Notes: generated from the sequence alone by a model not told the origin. Shown: positions 52,122 to 62,122, numbered from the stretch's first letter. The stretch: DNA of 64,000 nucleotides from Algibacter amylolyticus (GCF_014202225.1 NZ_JACHGE010000009.1:1-64000), one strand, 5' to 3'. Made by a program: numbers and translations.

Positions 52122-52145
52122 ATTCCTGCCTTCGCAGGAATGACA
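52122..52145. repeat. ATTCCTGC hairpin element
   Basis: ATTCCTGC-CTTC-GCAGGAAT forms a perfect stem with a four-base loop, then GACA. It overlaps the ATG at 52140, so that codon is not used. Confidence 0.75.
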
Positions 52146-52151
52146 AAATTT

Positions 52152-53459
52152 ATGAAAACATTAGTAAACATATCAAGAATCCTAGTAGGTGTATTATTCA
52201 TTTTTTCAGGATTTATAAAACTTAACGACCCTCTTGGATTCTCATATAAATTACAAGAATATTTTAGTCCAGATGTTTTAAATATTCCGTTTTTGGAACC
52301 TTATGCGCTTATAATTTCCGTGTTTGTTGTGGTTTTTGAGGTAGTATTAGGTGTATTTCTTCTTATTGGTTACAAACCAAAATTTACCGTTTGGAGTTTG
52401 TTATTAATGATTGTGTTTTTCACCTTCTTAACATTTTACGCGGCTTATTTCGAAAAAGTAAAGGATTGCGGCTGTTTTGGCGACTTCATAAAATTAAAAC
52501 CTTGGGAAACCTTCTGGAAGGATGTTGCTCTTTTAGTGCTAATTGTAATCCTTTTTATAGGTGTTAAGCACATTAAACCAATTTTTGGAAACCTTGTAAC
52601 CACTGTAATAGCATTGTTAGGGTTTATTTTAAGTTTGTGGTTTGGTTACCATGTATTAATGCATTTACCAGCAATAGATTTTAGAGCCTATGCTATAGGT
52701 AAAAATATTCAAGAAGGTATGCTTGTACCCGAAGATGCACCAAAACCCATTCAAGAATACAGTTGGAAATTTAAAGTTAACGGCGAAGAAAAAGTTATTA
52801 AAACCAATGGCTCTTATCCATCTGTAGAAGGCGATTTTATAGGTGTTGAAGCCAAAGTGATACAAGAGGGTTACACGCCACCTGTGGTCGATTTTTCTAT
52901 TGAAACAGATACCGACGATTTAACAACGCACTTTTTAGAACAAGAGCACTTGGTAATTGTTGTGTCTTACAGTTTAGAAAGTATCGAGCAAGGAGGCGCT
53001 TTAAAATTAAAAGCATTGCAAGATGAAGCAAGACGAAATAATTATCAAATTATTGGTTTAACAGCTTCTGGGGAAGATGCTAAGCAACGTATAAACGAAG
53101 CCTACAACATAGATTTTACTTGGTATTTATGCGATGAAAAAGCTTTAAAAACAGTAGTGCGTTCAAACCCTGGAGTTTTAGAGTTAAACAAAGGTCTAGT
53201 TAAGCAAAAAGTACACTGGAATGATATTGAAGATTTAAAGTTGCCTAAAGTTAAAAAGCCAGTGGAGCCAAAACAACAAGAAGATGTAATTGCTTATTTT
53301 ATAAATGATATACCTTCAACAAAAGAAGAAGTAGAGGCTATAGATTCAGAAAAAATTGAAAGCATAAATGTTATAAAAAATGATATAGCATTAACAGAAT
53401 ATAATACCGAAAATAATACAACATTTAATGGTATAGTGGATGTTAAGCTAAAACCTTAA
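52152..53459 (+). CDS. MauE/DoxX-like membrane protein with C-terminal thioredoxin-like domain (BT_3928 family)
   Basis: The ~435-residue protein starts MKTLVNISRILVGVLFIFSG, the DoxX/MauE start, with four to five helices to about residue 175. A conserved cysteine pair CGCFGD lies in a loop near residue 110. The C-terminal part (about 260-370) has a thioredoxin-like sequence without CxxC. It is a likely methylamine-utilisation-like redox membrane protein. The ATG at 52140 lies in a hairpin repeat, so the one at 52152 is chosen. The OppB-like permease follows. Confidence 0.85.
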   Translation: MKTLVNISRILVGVLFIFSGFIKLNDPLGFSYKLQEYFSPDVLNIPFLEPYALIISVFVVVFEVVLGVFLLIGYKPKFTVWSLLLMIVFFTFLTFYAAYFEKVKDCGCFGDFIKLKPWETFWKDVALLVLIVILFIGVKHIKPIFGNLVTTVIALLGFILSLWFGYHVLMHLPAIDFRAYAIGKNIQEGMLVPEDAPKPIQEYSWKFKVNGEEKVIKTNGSYPSVEGDFIGVEAKVIQEGYTPPVVDFSIETDTDDLTTHFLEQEHLVIVVSYSLESIEQGGALKLKALQDEARRNNYQIIGLTASGEDAKQRINEAYNIDFTWYLCDEKALKTVVRSNPGVLELNKGLVKQKVHWNDIEDLKLPKVKKPVEPKQQEDVIAYFINDIPSTKEEVEAIDSEKIESINVIKNDIALTEYNTENNTTFNGIVDVKLKP

Positions 53460-53490
53460 AAATTATTAATTGCTAATCAAATAAACTTTA

Positions 53491-54567
53491 TTGATAAACT
53501 ACTTACTAAATAAAATCTTTTACGCGCTCCTCACATTACTTGGGGTGGTTACTGTTATTTTCTTTTTATTTAGTGTGCTTCCGGGAGATCCTGCTCAAAT
53601 GATGATGGGACAAAATGATGATAGCGAGCAATTAGCTATAGTCAAGAAAAAGTATGGTTTCGATAAGCCAATAAGCACCCAGTATTTTTATTATTTAAAC
53701 GATTTGTCACCTATATCGTTTCATTCTAATAATTCCGAAGATTACACATTCTTAAGCGATGGGAAATATAGCGCAACCCAATTATTCACATTAGGAAACA
53801 CTACAACGGTTTTAAAGGCACCATATTTAAGAGAATCCTTTGCAAAACAAGGAAAGCGCGTTAGTCAGGTGTTATCAGAAACACTACCAAATACCTTTGT
53901 GTTAGCAGTATCAGCCATTATAATCGCCATTATTTTAGGTGTTTTATTAGGAATTGTTTCTGCATTGTATAAGGACGGTTGGCTCGATAAAACCATTCAA
54001 ATATTCAGCACGTTTGGAATGAGTATTCCGTCGTTTTTCAGCGCGATTTTATTTGCGTGGTTCTTTGGCTATTTACTCCACGATTATACTAATTTAGAAA
54101 TGACAGGTAGCCTTTACGAACTAGACGATTTTGGCGAAGCCATGCATATAAAATGGAAAAATTTAATATTACCAGCAATTGTACTAGGTATTCGTCCGTT
54201 AGCAGTGGTTATTCAACTTATGCGAAACTCGTTGTTAGAAGTTTTTAATCAAGATTATATAAGAACCGCTAGAGCAAAAGGGTTAAGCGAATTTCAAATT
54301 ATAAAAAGACACGCCGTTAAAAATGCTTTAAATCCTGTAGTTACAGCAATTTCAGGATGGTTTGCTTCTATGTTGGCAGGAGCCGTATTTGTAGAGTATA
54401 TTTTTGGTTGGAACGGTTTGGGTAAAGAGATAGTAAATGCATTAAATACTTTGGACTTACCGGTAATTATGGGCTCGGTGTTAATTATAGCCGTTATGTT
54501 TGTAATTATTAATATTTTTGTCGACATAATTTACGTGTGGTTAGATCCAAAAGTGAAATTAGAATAA
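53491..54567 (+). CDS. OppB/DppB-type ABC permease, TTG start
   Basis: The 358-residue inner-membrane permease starts at TTG with FYALLTLLGVVTVIFFLFSVLPGDPAQMMMGQ, the OppB hallmark (split here: TLLGVVTVIF, VLPGDPAQ). Later segments RTARAKGLSEFQII form the EAA loop that contacts the ATPase. No OppC, ATPase or solute-binding protein gene lies in the window, so its partners are elsewhere or the system is dispersed. TlpA-like and tpiA genes follow. Confidence 0.88.
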   Translation: MINYLLNKIFYALLTLLGVVTVIFFLFSVLPGDPAQMMMGQNDDSEQLAIVKKKYGFDKPISTQYFYYLNDLSPISFHSNNSEDYTFLSDGKYSATQLFTLGNTTTVLKAPYLRESFAKQGKRVSQVLSETLPNTFVLAVSAIIIAIILGVLLGIVSALYKDGWLDKTIQIFSTFGMSIPSFFSAILFAWFFGYLLHDYTNLEMTGSLYELDDFGEAMHIKWKNLILPAIVLGIRPLAVVIQLMRNSLLEVFNQDYIRTARAKGLSEFQIIKRHAVKNALNPVVTAISGWFASMLAGAVFVEYIFGWNGLGKEIVNALNTLDLPVIMGSVLIIAVMFVIINIFVDIIYVWLDPKVKLE

Positions 54568-54604
54568 TTTCCTACTCAGGCTAAAACCGCTTTAAAAGCA
54601 CAAC

Positions 54605-55096
54605 ATGAAAAAAATAATATACACGCTTACTTTATTAGTAAGCCTATTAAGCTGTAACTCGCAAGAACCAATGCAATTCTCAGAGAAGGCTTTAAACGAT
54701 TCTTTTATAAACCTAGACGGTAATGAAACAACCTTCAAAAGCATTTTAGAAACGCATAAAGGCAAAAATATTGTGATAGATATTTGGGCATCGTGGTGTA
54801 GCGATTGTATAAAAGGGATGCCCAAAGTAAAAGCATTACAAGAACAGTTTCCAGATGTAGCCTATGTGTTTTTATCACTAGATAGAGGGCAAGATGCATG
54901 GAAAAGAGGCATAAAAAAATATAATGTAACTGGCGATCATTATTATTTACCAAATGCTAAAGATTGCGATTTTGCAGATTTTGTAAATATTAGCTGGATT
55001 CCTAGATATATGCTAATTAATAAAGCCAGCGAAATCGTTGTATTTAATGTTATTGAAGCTAACGACGATAAGTTGATAGAAGCATTAAAAAAATAG
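54605..55096 (+). CDS. TlpA-like thioredoxin-fold lipoprotein
   Basis: The 163-residue protein has a lipoprotein signal (LVSLLSCNSQ) and a thioredoxin fold with WCSDC (about residues 64-68, in IWASWCSDCIKG). The cis-proline is in WIPRYML. It should be a periplasmic thiol-disulfide oxidoreductase. It lies 37 nt after the permease and 69 nt before tpiA. Confidence 0.9.
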   Translation: MKKIIYTLTLLVSLLSCNSQEPMQFSEKALNDSFINLDGNETTFKSILETHKGKNIVIDIWASWCSDCIKGMPKVKALQEQFPDVAYVFLSLDRGQDAWKRGIKKYNVTGDHYYLPNAKDCDFADFVNISWIPRYMLINKASEIVVFNVIEANDDKLIEALKK

Positions 55097-55165
55097 TTAT
55101 TTTTGTTCTATTAGCAAATATTAATTTTAGCTTGTTTAGTATAAAATCTAGAATATTAAAACATT

Positions 55166-55915
55166 ATGAGAAAACAAATTGTAGCCGGTAACTGGAAAAT
55201 GAATAATGATTTAGCGCAAACCGAAGCGTTAATAGCGGCATTAAAAAAGCAAACAAAAACAACCGATGCCGAAGTAATGGTAGCACCAACAGCAACTAAC
55301 TTATGGCAAGCATATAATTCACTTAAAGGTGTTAATATAGAAGTTATAGCACAAAATATGCACTTTGCAGAAAGTGGTGCTTACACTGGCGAAATTAGCG
55401 CAGCTATGTTAAAAAGTATCGGTATTGAAACGGTTATATTAGGCCACAGCGAGCGTCGTGAGTACTTTAACGAAACCGACGAGCTTCTTGCCAAAAAAGT
55501 AGATGCAGCTTTAGCAAAAGGTATGCGTGTAATTTTCTGTTTTGGAGAAGAATTAGCCGATAGAAAAGCAGGAAACGAAGAAACTGTAGTAGGACTTCAA
55601 ATTAAAAATGCATTATTCCATTTAGGAGCAGCAGATTTTCAAAACATTGTTTTAGCTTATGAGCCTGTTTGGGCCATTGGAACAGGCGAAACTGCAAGTC
55701 CAGAGCAAGCGCAAGATATGCATGCGTTTATTAGAAAAACATTAGCCGATAAATACGGAAGCGATGTTGCCGATGAGGTTTCAATCCTTTATGGAGGTAG
55801 CGTAAAACCAGCAAATGCCGAAGAGATTTTCTCTAAGCCAGATGTAGATGGTGGATTAATTGGTGGTGCTGCACTTAATGCAGACGACTTTTTTGCTATT
55901 GTAAACGCATTCTAG
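55166..55915 (+). CDS. tpiA: triosephosphate isomerase
   Basis: The 249-residue glycolytic enzyme has the catalytic motifs: GNWKMN (K), LGHSERR (H), AYEPVWAIGTG (E) and the phosphate loop LYGGSVKPAN. It is a single-gene glycolytic unit here, ended by a strong hairpin. Confidence 0.97.
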   Translation: MRKQIVAGNWKMNNDLAQTEALIAALKKQTKTTDAEVMVAPTATNLWQAYNSLKGVNIEVIAQNMHFAESGAYTGEISAAMLKSIGIETVILGHSERREYFNETDELLAKKVDAALAKGMRVIFCFGEELADRKAGNEETVVGLQIKNALFHLGAADFQNIVLAYEPVWAIGTGETASPEQAQDMHAFIRKTLADKYGSDVADEVSILYGGSVKPANAEEIFSKPDVDGGLIGGAALNADDFFAIVNAF

Positions 55916-55942
55916 TAAATTTAAAATAATAAAAGTATTATC

Positions 55943-55984
55943 TAAGGGTATTCCCTAGTTTTTAAAAACTAGAGAATGCCCTTA
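55943..55984 (+). terminator. intrinsic terminator of tpiA
   Basis: TAAGGG, ATTC and CTAGTTTTT pair with AAAAACTAG, GAAT and CCCTTA with small mismatches. A T-rich tail follows. Confidence 0.78.
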
Positions 55985-56046
55985 AGTTTTTGGTTTTAGT
56001 TATAGTTAGCTTGCAGTTAGCTATTTATTAATTAAAACCAATCCTC

Positions 56047-58194
56047 ATGAAAACTTTAAAATTACTTTTATTAATATGTTCTTCTTCGTTATTTGCCCAA
56101 GTTCCTGCAAATAACGAATGTACTAATGCAGAACCTATTACGATACCCACTGCTTCAGCACTAGTAATTTCACCAAACTTTACCGAAGCAACCGAAACTC
56201 TTGATGCTTCATGTAACACAGCGTCTGTAAATAATAAAGATTTATGGTATACATTCACTATGCCTATTGAAGGTATATTACGTATTAGTAGTACTTCGGT
56301 AACTAATTATTTTACTATTTATGATACCTGTGGTGGCGCAGAAATTGAGTGTAGTAAAGATGATTCTTCTTTTAATAGTTTAACAAACGGAAACACTTAT
56401 CTTTTAAGGGCTTCTTATCAATTTGACAATGGTGGAGCTTTTTCGCTTCAAGCTTTAACTGCTGCAGCTAATGATGAATGTACAAATCGAGAGACAATTT
56501 CCATTAGTATATCAAGTTTTACACAACCTAATCCCGATTCTAGTTATGCGTCTAAAAGTATCGAGGCTAGTTGCGATACTGCTAATAATCTATATTTAGA
56601 TGTGTGGTACGAATTTATTATGCCTGTTAATGGTAATGTTGAAGTAACATTTTCCAATAATAAACAAACCTTTACTCTTTATGATGGTTGTACAGGCAAT
56701 GAGTTGCAATGTTTTTCTGGTATTGGATTATTTGAAAATTTAAGTCAAAATTCAACGTATATTTTAAGGGTTGCAGAGCGGTCGACTGAAGTGGGTACTA
56801 TGAATTTTAGGTTGCAAGCCTATGCATTTGCATTAAATAATGATTGTGAAAACGCTGAAACTATTAATGTTGAGACACTTAATTCTAATACCTACCAAAC
56901 AGATTTAAGAGCAGCCAATGAAAGTTTAGACTCCACCTGTGAAATAACAAGTGATACTAATTTCGATTTGTGGTATAATTTTACAATGCCTGTAATAGGA
57001 AATTTAAAAATAGAACAATTGTCTGGACTTGATACTGTAACACTTTATGATAGTTGTGGTGGCACCGAAATTTCTTGTCAGTCGGGTTTGCAAATTATCT
57101 CTGGGTTAGTTGAAAACACTAATTATGTAGTAAGGATTGCTTCCATTTCTCCAAAAAACATACAACCTAGATTTCAGGCGTTTGCCAAGGCAGAAAATGA
57201 TGAATGTGGTGCTAGTGAAACGCTTTCTATAACTACAAACGATTTTACGCAATACACGGTAGATGCTAGAACAGCGACCGAAAGTCTTAATAGCTCATGC
57301 GATACAGATTCAGACATTAATTTAGATTTGTGGTTCGATTTTGTAATGCCAGTAACCGGCAATTTACAAGTTTCTGGCACTACATTTCATTTAAAGTCGA
57401 CATTATACGATGCTTGTTCTGGTAATGAAATAGGGTGCTTTCAAGGTAACGGAACCTTTTCAAATTTAATATTAAATACAACTTATAAGTTACGGGTTTC
57501 ACAAAAATTGAACGATTCCAATTCGCGAAATTTTAGACTACAAGCCCTTGAAAATATTTTTAATGACGAATGCTCTTCACCTCAAAACATAGTAGTTCCT
57601 ACAGAGGGTTACATAACAACTACAACCAATAATGGGGCAGCCACCAATAGTATAATTACGGCTTGCGAACCTCCAAGCGAATCGCTTACTGTACAAGATG
57701 TTTGGTATAGTTTTACCATGCCAAGTACTAATGATATTGAGATTAGTCACTTATCTGAAAATGTGTTAGGGTATTATGCTTTATTCGATGCTTGTGGAAC
57801 CACAGAGTTACAATGCTTTACTAATAGTGGGTTTTTTCCTAATTTAACTCAAGGAAATGAGTATTTATTAAAGGTTGGTAATCTATCTTCTCAGTCTGGT
57901 ATTTTAAGTTTTAATATGTCTGCGCAACAAGTAGCGTTGGATGTAAATTCAGTAAGTATTAAAAATTTAAAGCTATATCCAAACCCTACAACCAATGTGT
58001 TTCATATAGAGCATTCAGGGCAAATGAATTTACAAAACCTTTCTGTTTTAGATTTGAACGGCAGGGTAATTAAATCGGTTAAGTTGCATGATAATATGAA
58101 AACTATCGATATTTCAAGTTTGCAACCTTCTGTATATATAGTGGTTATTGAAGCAGCTAACGCACGTTTAATTAAGCGTATTATAAAACAGTAA
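56047..58194 (+). CDS. secreted T9SS type-A cargo with five ~120-residue repeats
   Basis: The 715-residue protein has a signal peptide (LFAQ). Five repeats start near residues 22, 139, 259, 378 and 499, each with N-[DN]-[ED]-C, then L-x-x-W-[YF]-x-F-x-MP and Y-D-x-C-x-G-x-E-x-x-C. They resemble the PPC-type beta-sandwich seen in secreted proteins. Four cysteines per repeat suggest disulfides. A type-A sorting tail ends the protein (KNLKLYPNPTTNVF, final KRIIKQ). It has no enzyme domain; adhesion or matrix function is likely. A kinase/regulator pair follows. Confidence 0.87.
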   Translation: MKTLKLLLLICSSSLFAQVPANNECTNAEPITIPTASALVISPNFTEATETLDASCNTASVNNKDLWYTFTMPIEGILRISSTSVTNYFTIYDTCGGAEIECSKDDSSFNSLTNGNTYLLRASYQFDNGGAFSLQALTAAANDECTNRETISISISSFTQPNPDSSYASKSIEASCDTANNLYLDVWYEFIMPVNGNVEVTFSNNKQTFTLYDGCTGNELQCFSGIGLFENLSQNSTYILRVAERSTEVGTMNFRLQAYAFALNNDCENAETINVETLNSNTYQTDLRAANESLDSTCEITSDTNFDLWYNFTMPVIGNLKIEQLSGLDTVTLYDSCGGTEISCQSGLQIISGLVENTNYVVRIASISPKNIQPRFQAFAKAENDECGASETLSITTNDFTQYTVDARTATESLNSSCDTDSDINLDLWFDFVMPVTGNLQVSGTTFHLKSTLYDACSGNEIGCFQGNGTFSNLILNTTYKLRVSQKLNDSNSRNFRLQALENIFNDECSSPQNIVVPTEGYITTTTNNGAATNSIITACEPPSESLTVQDVWYSFTMPSTNDIEISHLSENVLGYYALFDACGTTELQCFTNSGFFPNLTQGNEYLLKVGNLSSQSGILSFNMSAQQVALDVNSVSIKNLKLYPNPTTNVFHIEHSGQMNLQNLSVLDLNGRVIKSVKLHDNMKTIDISSLQPSVYIVVIEAANARLIKRIIKQ

Positions 58195-58231
58195 TGTGTT
58201 TTTGTATCTTTAGATAATTAACAAAATTGAA

Positions 58232-60151
58232 ATGAACTTCCAATTATTTCTTTTAATGCTAGCATGTCTTTTATCCAGCGTTTTAAATGCTCAAGATAAA
58301 GAGAACGCTTATTCTAAAGATAGTTTAAAAGTGGTTTCATTACTAAATTTAGGGTATAAGCTAGAGGCTAAAACCCCGCATAAAGCTATTTCAACGTATA
58401 AAAAAGCGGCTAAAATTAGTGAATCTATACATTTTAATTTAGGGAGTTTTAGGGCCTATAGTTATACTGCCATTGTGCTTAGTGATTTGGCATTGTATGA
58501 CTCTGCCATATATTATAATAAAATAGCATTGCCTTTTGCTAAAAAAATAAACTATGAAAAAGGTATTGCAGCAACCTATATAAATTTAGGGAATACCTAT
58601 CAATTTTTTGGTAGATATGATAACGTGGTAGATAATTATATTAAGGGCATTCAAATATTTAAAACCATAGCAGATAGTTCAAGTGTTTCGCAATCATATC
58701 AAAACTTAGCTGCTCTTTTTAGTGCCATTAATCGGCATGATAAAGAAATTGAGTATTTGGAATTAGCGTTAAAAAATAACCCTAAAGATAATAAGGTTCA
58801 AAAAGGAATGATTTATGGCGATTTGGGTTTAGCGCAAACTAAATTACAAATGTTGCCCAATGCTTTAGCGTTTTTTAATAAGGCCGATAGTATTTCTAGA
58901 ATTGTATCTAATAACCGTTTAAGTTTTTTTGTGTCAAGAAATTACGGAGAATATCATCTATTAACTCAAGATTATAAAAAAGCCATTCCGTTTTTTGAAC
59001 AAGCACTTCAAATTAATAACGGTATAAACGACGAGTATTATCGTGCAGAAGTGCTCTTCAAATTAGGAGAAGCCTATTCTAACTTAAAACGCTATCAAGC
59101 CTCTAAAAGTTATTTGAAAAAAGCCTTAGAGTTTGCCAAGAAAAATAATATTAGAGAAATTCAAGAACGTGTTTATTTAGAGTTGGCATATATAAGTAAA
59201 AGTCAAGGTGATTACAAAGATGCTTACACTTATAAAGAATTAAGTTCTAAGTTTTCAGATTCGTTAAAAAATGAACGCTTCATAAAACAAATAAATGTGT
59301 TGGAAGCGCAATTTAAATCCAAAAAGAAAGACAACGAAATTTATGAACAACGATTATTATTAGCCCAACAGGAAAGTATTATAAATAAAAAACAAATGCA
59401 AAACAATATAGCAATAGGTTTAGCACTCTTGTTTTTAATTCTCTCTTTGGCAAGTTGGCTTATTTACAAACAACGGCAAAAACGAAAAGATCAAGAGTTA
59501 TTAGTCATTAAAAACGAAGCACAAATAAATTCATTAGAGTCTTTAATAGAAGGCGAAGAAAAAGAGCGCCTAAGGATTGCTAAGGAGTTGCATGATGGCG
59601 TAAACGGTGAACTTTCGGCTATTAAGCACAAGTTAAATACCTTGTTAGAACTTAATAATAAAACCATTGAGGAGGCTGTTATAATGATTGATAAATCCTG
59701 TGAGCAGGTGCGAGCTATTTCACATAATCTAGTACCACCAGTACTCGAAAATTTTAATTTAAAAACGGCCATTGCAGATTATTGTTCCAATATGAATAAT
59801 ATCCACGAGCCAAAAATAACATTTGATTTTTTAGGGGATACCTTGAGTTTATCTAAATTAACAGAAGTCAATATTTTTAGAATTACACAAGAATTGCTTA
59901 CCAATAGTATAAAACACGCTAAAGCAAAAGAGATTAATGTCCAGTTAAGTTTTAGAAATAATATTATTCAACTAGCTGTAGACGATGATGGTGTGGGGTT
60001 TAATACGTTAAATCTAACATCTAATGGTCTTGGTATTTCCAATATAAAAAGTAGGGTGGCATTTTTAAATGGAGAAATTGATTTTGTATCTTCGGAAAGC
60101 GGAACATCCGTAAATATTCTAATAGATATCACAAAATTCAATCATGATTAA
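58232..60151 (+). CDS. TPR sensor histidine kinase (HisKA_3 family)
   Basis: The 639-residue protein has a signal peptide (LNAQ), TPR repeats to about residue 330, a coiled coil, one transmembrane helix (about 390-410) and a NarX-type kinase core. The phosphorylated histidine is in RIAKELHDGVNGEL, and the ATP-binding segments are ITQELLTNSIKHA and DDDGVGFN with GLGISNIKSR. It pairs with the LuxR-type regulator, whose gene overlaps by eight bases. TPR in the periplasm is the likely sensor. Confidence 0.92.
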   Translation: MNFQLFLLMLACLLSSVLNAQDKENAYSKDSLKVVSLLNLGYKLEAKTPHKAISTYKKAAKISESIHFNLGSFRAYSYTAIVLSDLALYDSAIYYNKIALPFAKKINYEKGIAATYINLGNTYQFFGRYDNVVDNYIKGIQIFKTIADSSSVSQSYQNLAALFSAINRHDKEIEYLELALKNNPKDNKVQKGMIYGDLGLAQTKLQMLPNALAFFNKADSISRIVSNNRLSFFVSRNYGEYHLLTQDYKKAIPFFEQALQINNGINDEYYRAEVLFKLGEAYSNLKRYQASKSYLKKALEFAKKNNIREIQERVYLELAYISKSQGDYKDAYTYKELSSKFSDSLKNERFIKQINVLEAQFKSKKKDNEIYEQRLLLAQQESIINKKQMQNNIAIGLALLFLILSLASWLIYKQRQKRKDQELLVIKNEAQINSLESLIEGEEKERLRIAKELHDGVNGELSAIKHKLNTLLELNNKTIEEAVIMIDKSCEQVRAISHNLVPPVLENFNLKTAIADYCSNMNNIHEPKITFDFLGDTLSLSKLTEVNIFRITQELLTNSIKHAKAKEINVQLSFRNNIIQLAVDDDGVGFNTLNLTSNGLGISNIKSRVAFLNGEIDFVSSESGTSVNILIDITKFNHD

Positions 60152-60776
60152 GGTTTCAATAACAGACGATCATTATGTAGTGCTTAAAGGCATTGAATCC
60201 CTTTTAAAGGATGAAAAGCATATTAATGTTATCTCCATTCATGAAAATGCAAAAGACACCTTAAATGCCTTTAAGGTTAATGAACCAGATATTTTGTTTT
60301 TAGATATTAATCTACCAGATATTAATGGTATAGAACTCACAAAAACCATAACAAAAACATTTCCAAAGGTTCGAATTATTGCCTTAACCAATCATGAAGA
60401 CGTATCGTTTGTAAAACGTATTTTAGATAATGGAGCATTTGGGTATCTTCTTAAAAATGCACACAAAGCCGAATTGTTAGAAGCCATTTCTACCGTTACT
60501 AAAGGCGAAAAATTTCTTCAGGAATCCATAAAGAAAAAAATTTTAAATCAGTCTTTAGGAAGAACAGAAAATACTGCGTTTCAGCCTAAACTTACAAGAA
60601 GAGAAACCGAAGTTTTAAAGGCTATTTTTGAAGAATTAACCACGCAAGAAATATCAGAAAAACTATTTATAAGCCCAAAAACTGTAGAAGCCCACCGCAT
60701 GAATATTATGAGCAAGCTAGGAGCAAAAAATAGCGTTGGTATTATTAAAATAGCTATCCAGAAGCAGTTATTGTAA
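60144..60776 (+). CDS. NarL/FixJ-type response regulator
   Basis: The 210-residue protein has a receiver domain with D54 (ILFLDINLPD), the acidic DD pair at residues 8-9 and lysine in LLKNAHK. A LuxR-type helix-turn-helix follows (LTRRETEVLKAI, then SPKTVEAHRMNIMSKL). It overlaps the kinase gene by eight bases and is its obvious partner. Targets are unknown; the T9SS cargo gene upstream is a candidate. Confidence 0.94.
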   Translation: MIKVSITDDHYVVLKGIESLLKDEKHINVISIHENAKDTLNAFKVNEPDILFLDINLPDINGIELTKTITKTFPKVRIIALTNHEDVSFVKRILDNGAFGYLLKNAHKAELLEAISTVTKGEKFLQESIKKKILNQSLGRTENTAFQPKLTRRETEVLKAIFEELTTQEISEKLFISPKTVEAHRMNIMSKLGAKNSVGIIKIAIQKQLL

Positions 60777-60883
60777 ATACATTTTACTTATCTATTAATG
60801 ATAAAAAACACACTCTTTTAAATGGAAAAAGATATTTGGTGGTGCATAGAGATGACTAGTGCAATTTATAAAGTAATAAACCT

Positions 60884-60891
60884 TAAATTTG
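60884..60891 (+). promoter_or_regulatory. -7 box of prmA
   Basis: TAAATTTG lies 20 nt before the ATG at 60912, giving a very short leader. Confidence 0.5.
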
Positions 60892-60911
60892 CAACTTAAT
60901 TTAATTTGCAA

Positions 60912-61745
60912 ATGTCCAATACAATCTACATAGGTTACTATTTTAAAGTAAAACCCATACAACCAGCAGTCGAAATACTAATTGCAGAACTTGGTTATGC
61001 AGGTTTTGAAAGTTTTGTAGAAACCGAGGAAGGTGCTACAGCTTACATTCAAAAGGAAGAATGGAATGAAAATATTCTTGATGATATTCAAATTTTAAAT
61101 TCTGATGAGTTTGAAATTACGTTCACTTTTGAAGAAATAGAACAAACCAACTGGAATGAAGAGTGGGAGAAGAACTTTAACCCTATTGTAGTAGACAACG
61201 TTTGTGCAGTTCGTGCGCCTTTTCATGACAAGTTCGATACCCAATACGATATTATTATCGAACCCAAAATGAGTTTTGGCACAGGGCATCACGAAACTAC
61301 GCACATGATGATTCAGCATATCTTGAAGAATGATTTTAAAGATAAATCGGTTTTAGATATGGGATGTGGAACCGGTGTTTTAGCAATTTTAGCAGAAATG
61401 AAAGGTGCCAAACCTATTGATGCTATCGACTACGATAATTGGTGTTACCTAAACAGTTTGGAAAATGTTGAGCGAAATAATTGTGAAAATATTACAGTAA
61501 TTGAAGGCGACGCGTCAGTTTTAAAAAATAAATACGACATAATAATAGCCAATATAAATCGTAATATTTTAATGCAAGATATGGAGACTTATGTGTCTTG
61601 TTTAAATAAAAATGGTTTGCTGTTTCTAAGCGGATTTTACGCAGATGATATCCCAATGATTCAAAACGAATGTGAAAAACATCTGTTAAAATTTGAAGAA
61701 AAACTGGAAAGAAACAATTGGGTATCGTTAAAATTTATAAATTAG
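60912..61745 (+). CDS. prmA: ribosomal protein L11 methyltransferase
   Basis: The 277-residue methyltransferase modifies ribosomal protein L11. It shows the SAM motif LDMGCGTGVLAI (about 150-160), the upstream FGTGHHETT and the NPPY-like ANINRNIL. The N-terminal domain is the L11-binding part. A TTG at 60906 adds two residues and is not used. clpS follows 32 nt downstream. Confidence 0.94.
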   Translation: MSNTIYIGYYFKVKPIQPAVEILIAELGYAGFESFVETEEGATAYIQKEEWNENILDDIQILNSDEFEITFTFEEIEQTNWNEEWEKNFNPIVVDNVCAVRAPFHDKFDTQYDIIIEPKMSFGTGHHETTHMMIQHILKNDFKDKSVLDMGCGTGVLAILAEMKGAKPIDAIDYDNWCYLNSLENVERNNCENITVIEGDASVLKNKYDIIIANINRNILMQDMETYVSCLNKNGLLFLSGFYADDIPMIQNECEKHLLKFEEKLERNNWVSLKFIN

Positions 61746-61777
61746 TAGGATTATTAATCCCCAAAGATTATTAAATT

Positions 61778-62053
61778 ATGAGTACTAAAGAAAAAGCATC
61801 AGAAGAATTATTACTAGAAGAAGCCGTATTAACTCAAAATGAGATTGTACTGTTTAATGATGATGTAAACACTTTCGATCATGTAATTGAAACCCTTATT
61901 TACGCCTGCGAGCATACTGCAGAACAAGCAGAGCAATGCGCAATACTTGTGCATTACAAAGGAAAGTGCACAGTAAAAACGGGAGCTTTAAAAGATTTAA
62001 AACCGCGCTGTTCTATGCTTCTAGAAGCAGGTTTAAGTGCAGAAATCGTATAA
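61778..62053 (+). CDS. clpS: ATP-dependent Clp protease adaptor ClpS
   Basis: The 91-residue adaptor delivers N-degron substrates to ClpAP. Family marks are VLFNDDVNTFDHVIETL (split: LFNDDVNTFDHVIE) and the cysteine-rich VHYKGKCTVKTG. It may be co-transcribed with prmA. clpA is not in the window. Confidence 0.95.
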   Translation: MSTKEKASEELLLEEAVLTQNEIVLFNDDVNTFDHVIETLIYACEHTAEQAEQCAILVHYKGKCTVKTGALKDLKPRCSMLLEAGLSAEIV

Positions 62054-62122
62054 AAAGGCTGCCTCAAATTTAATTGGTTATTGAGAGTTAGTCAGTACAA
62101 AATTAGTTAGCAACCTTTAATA

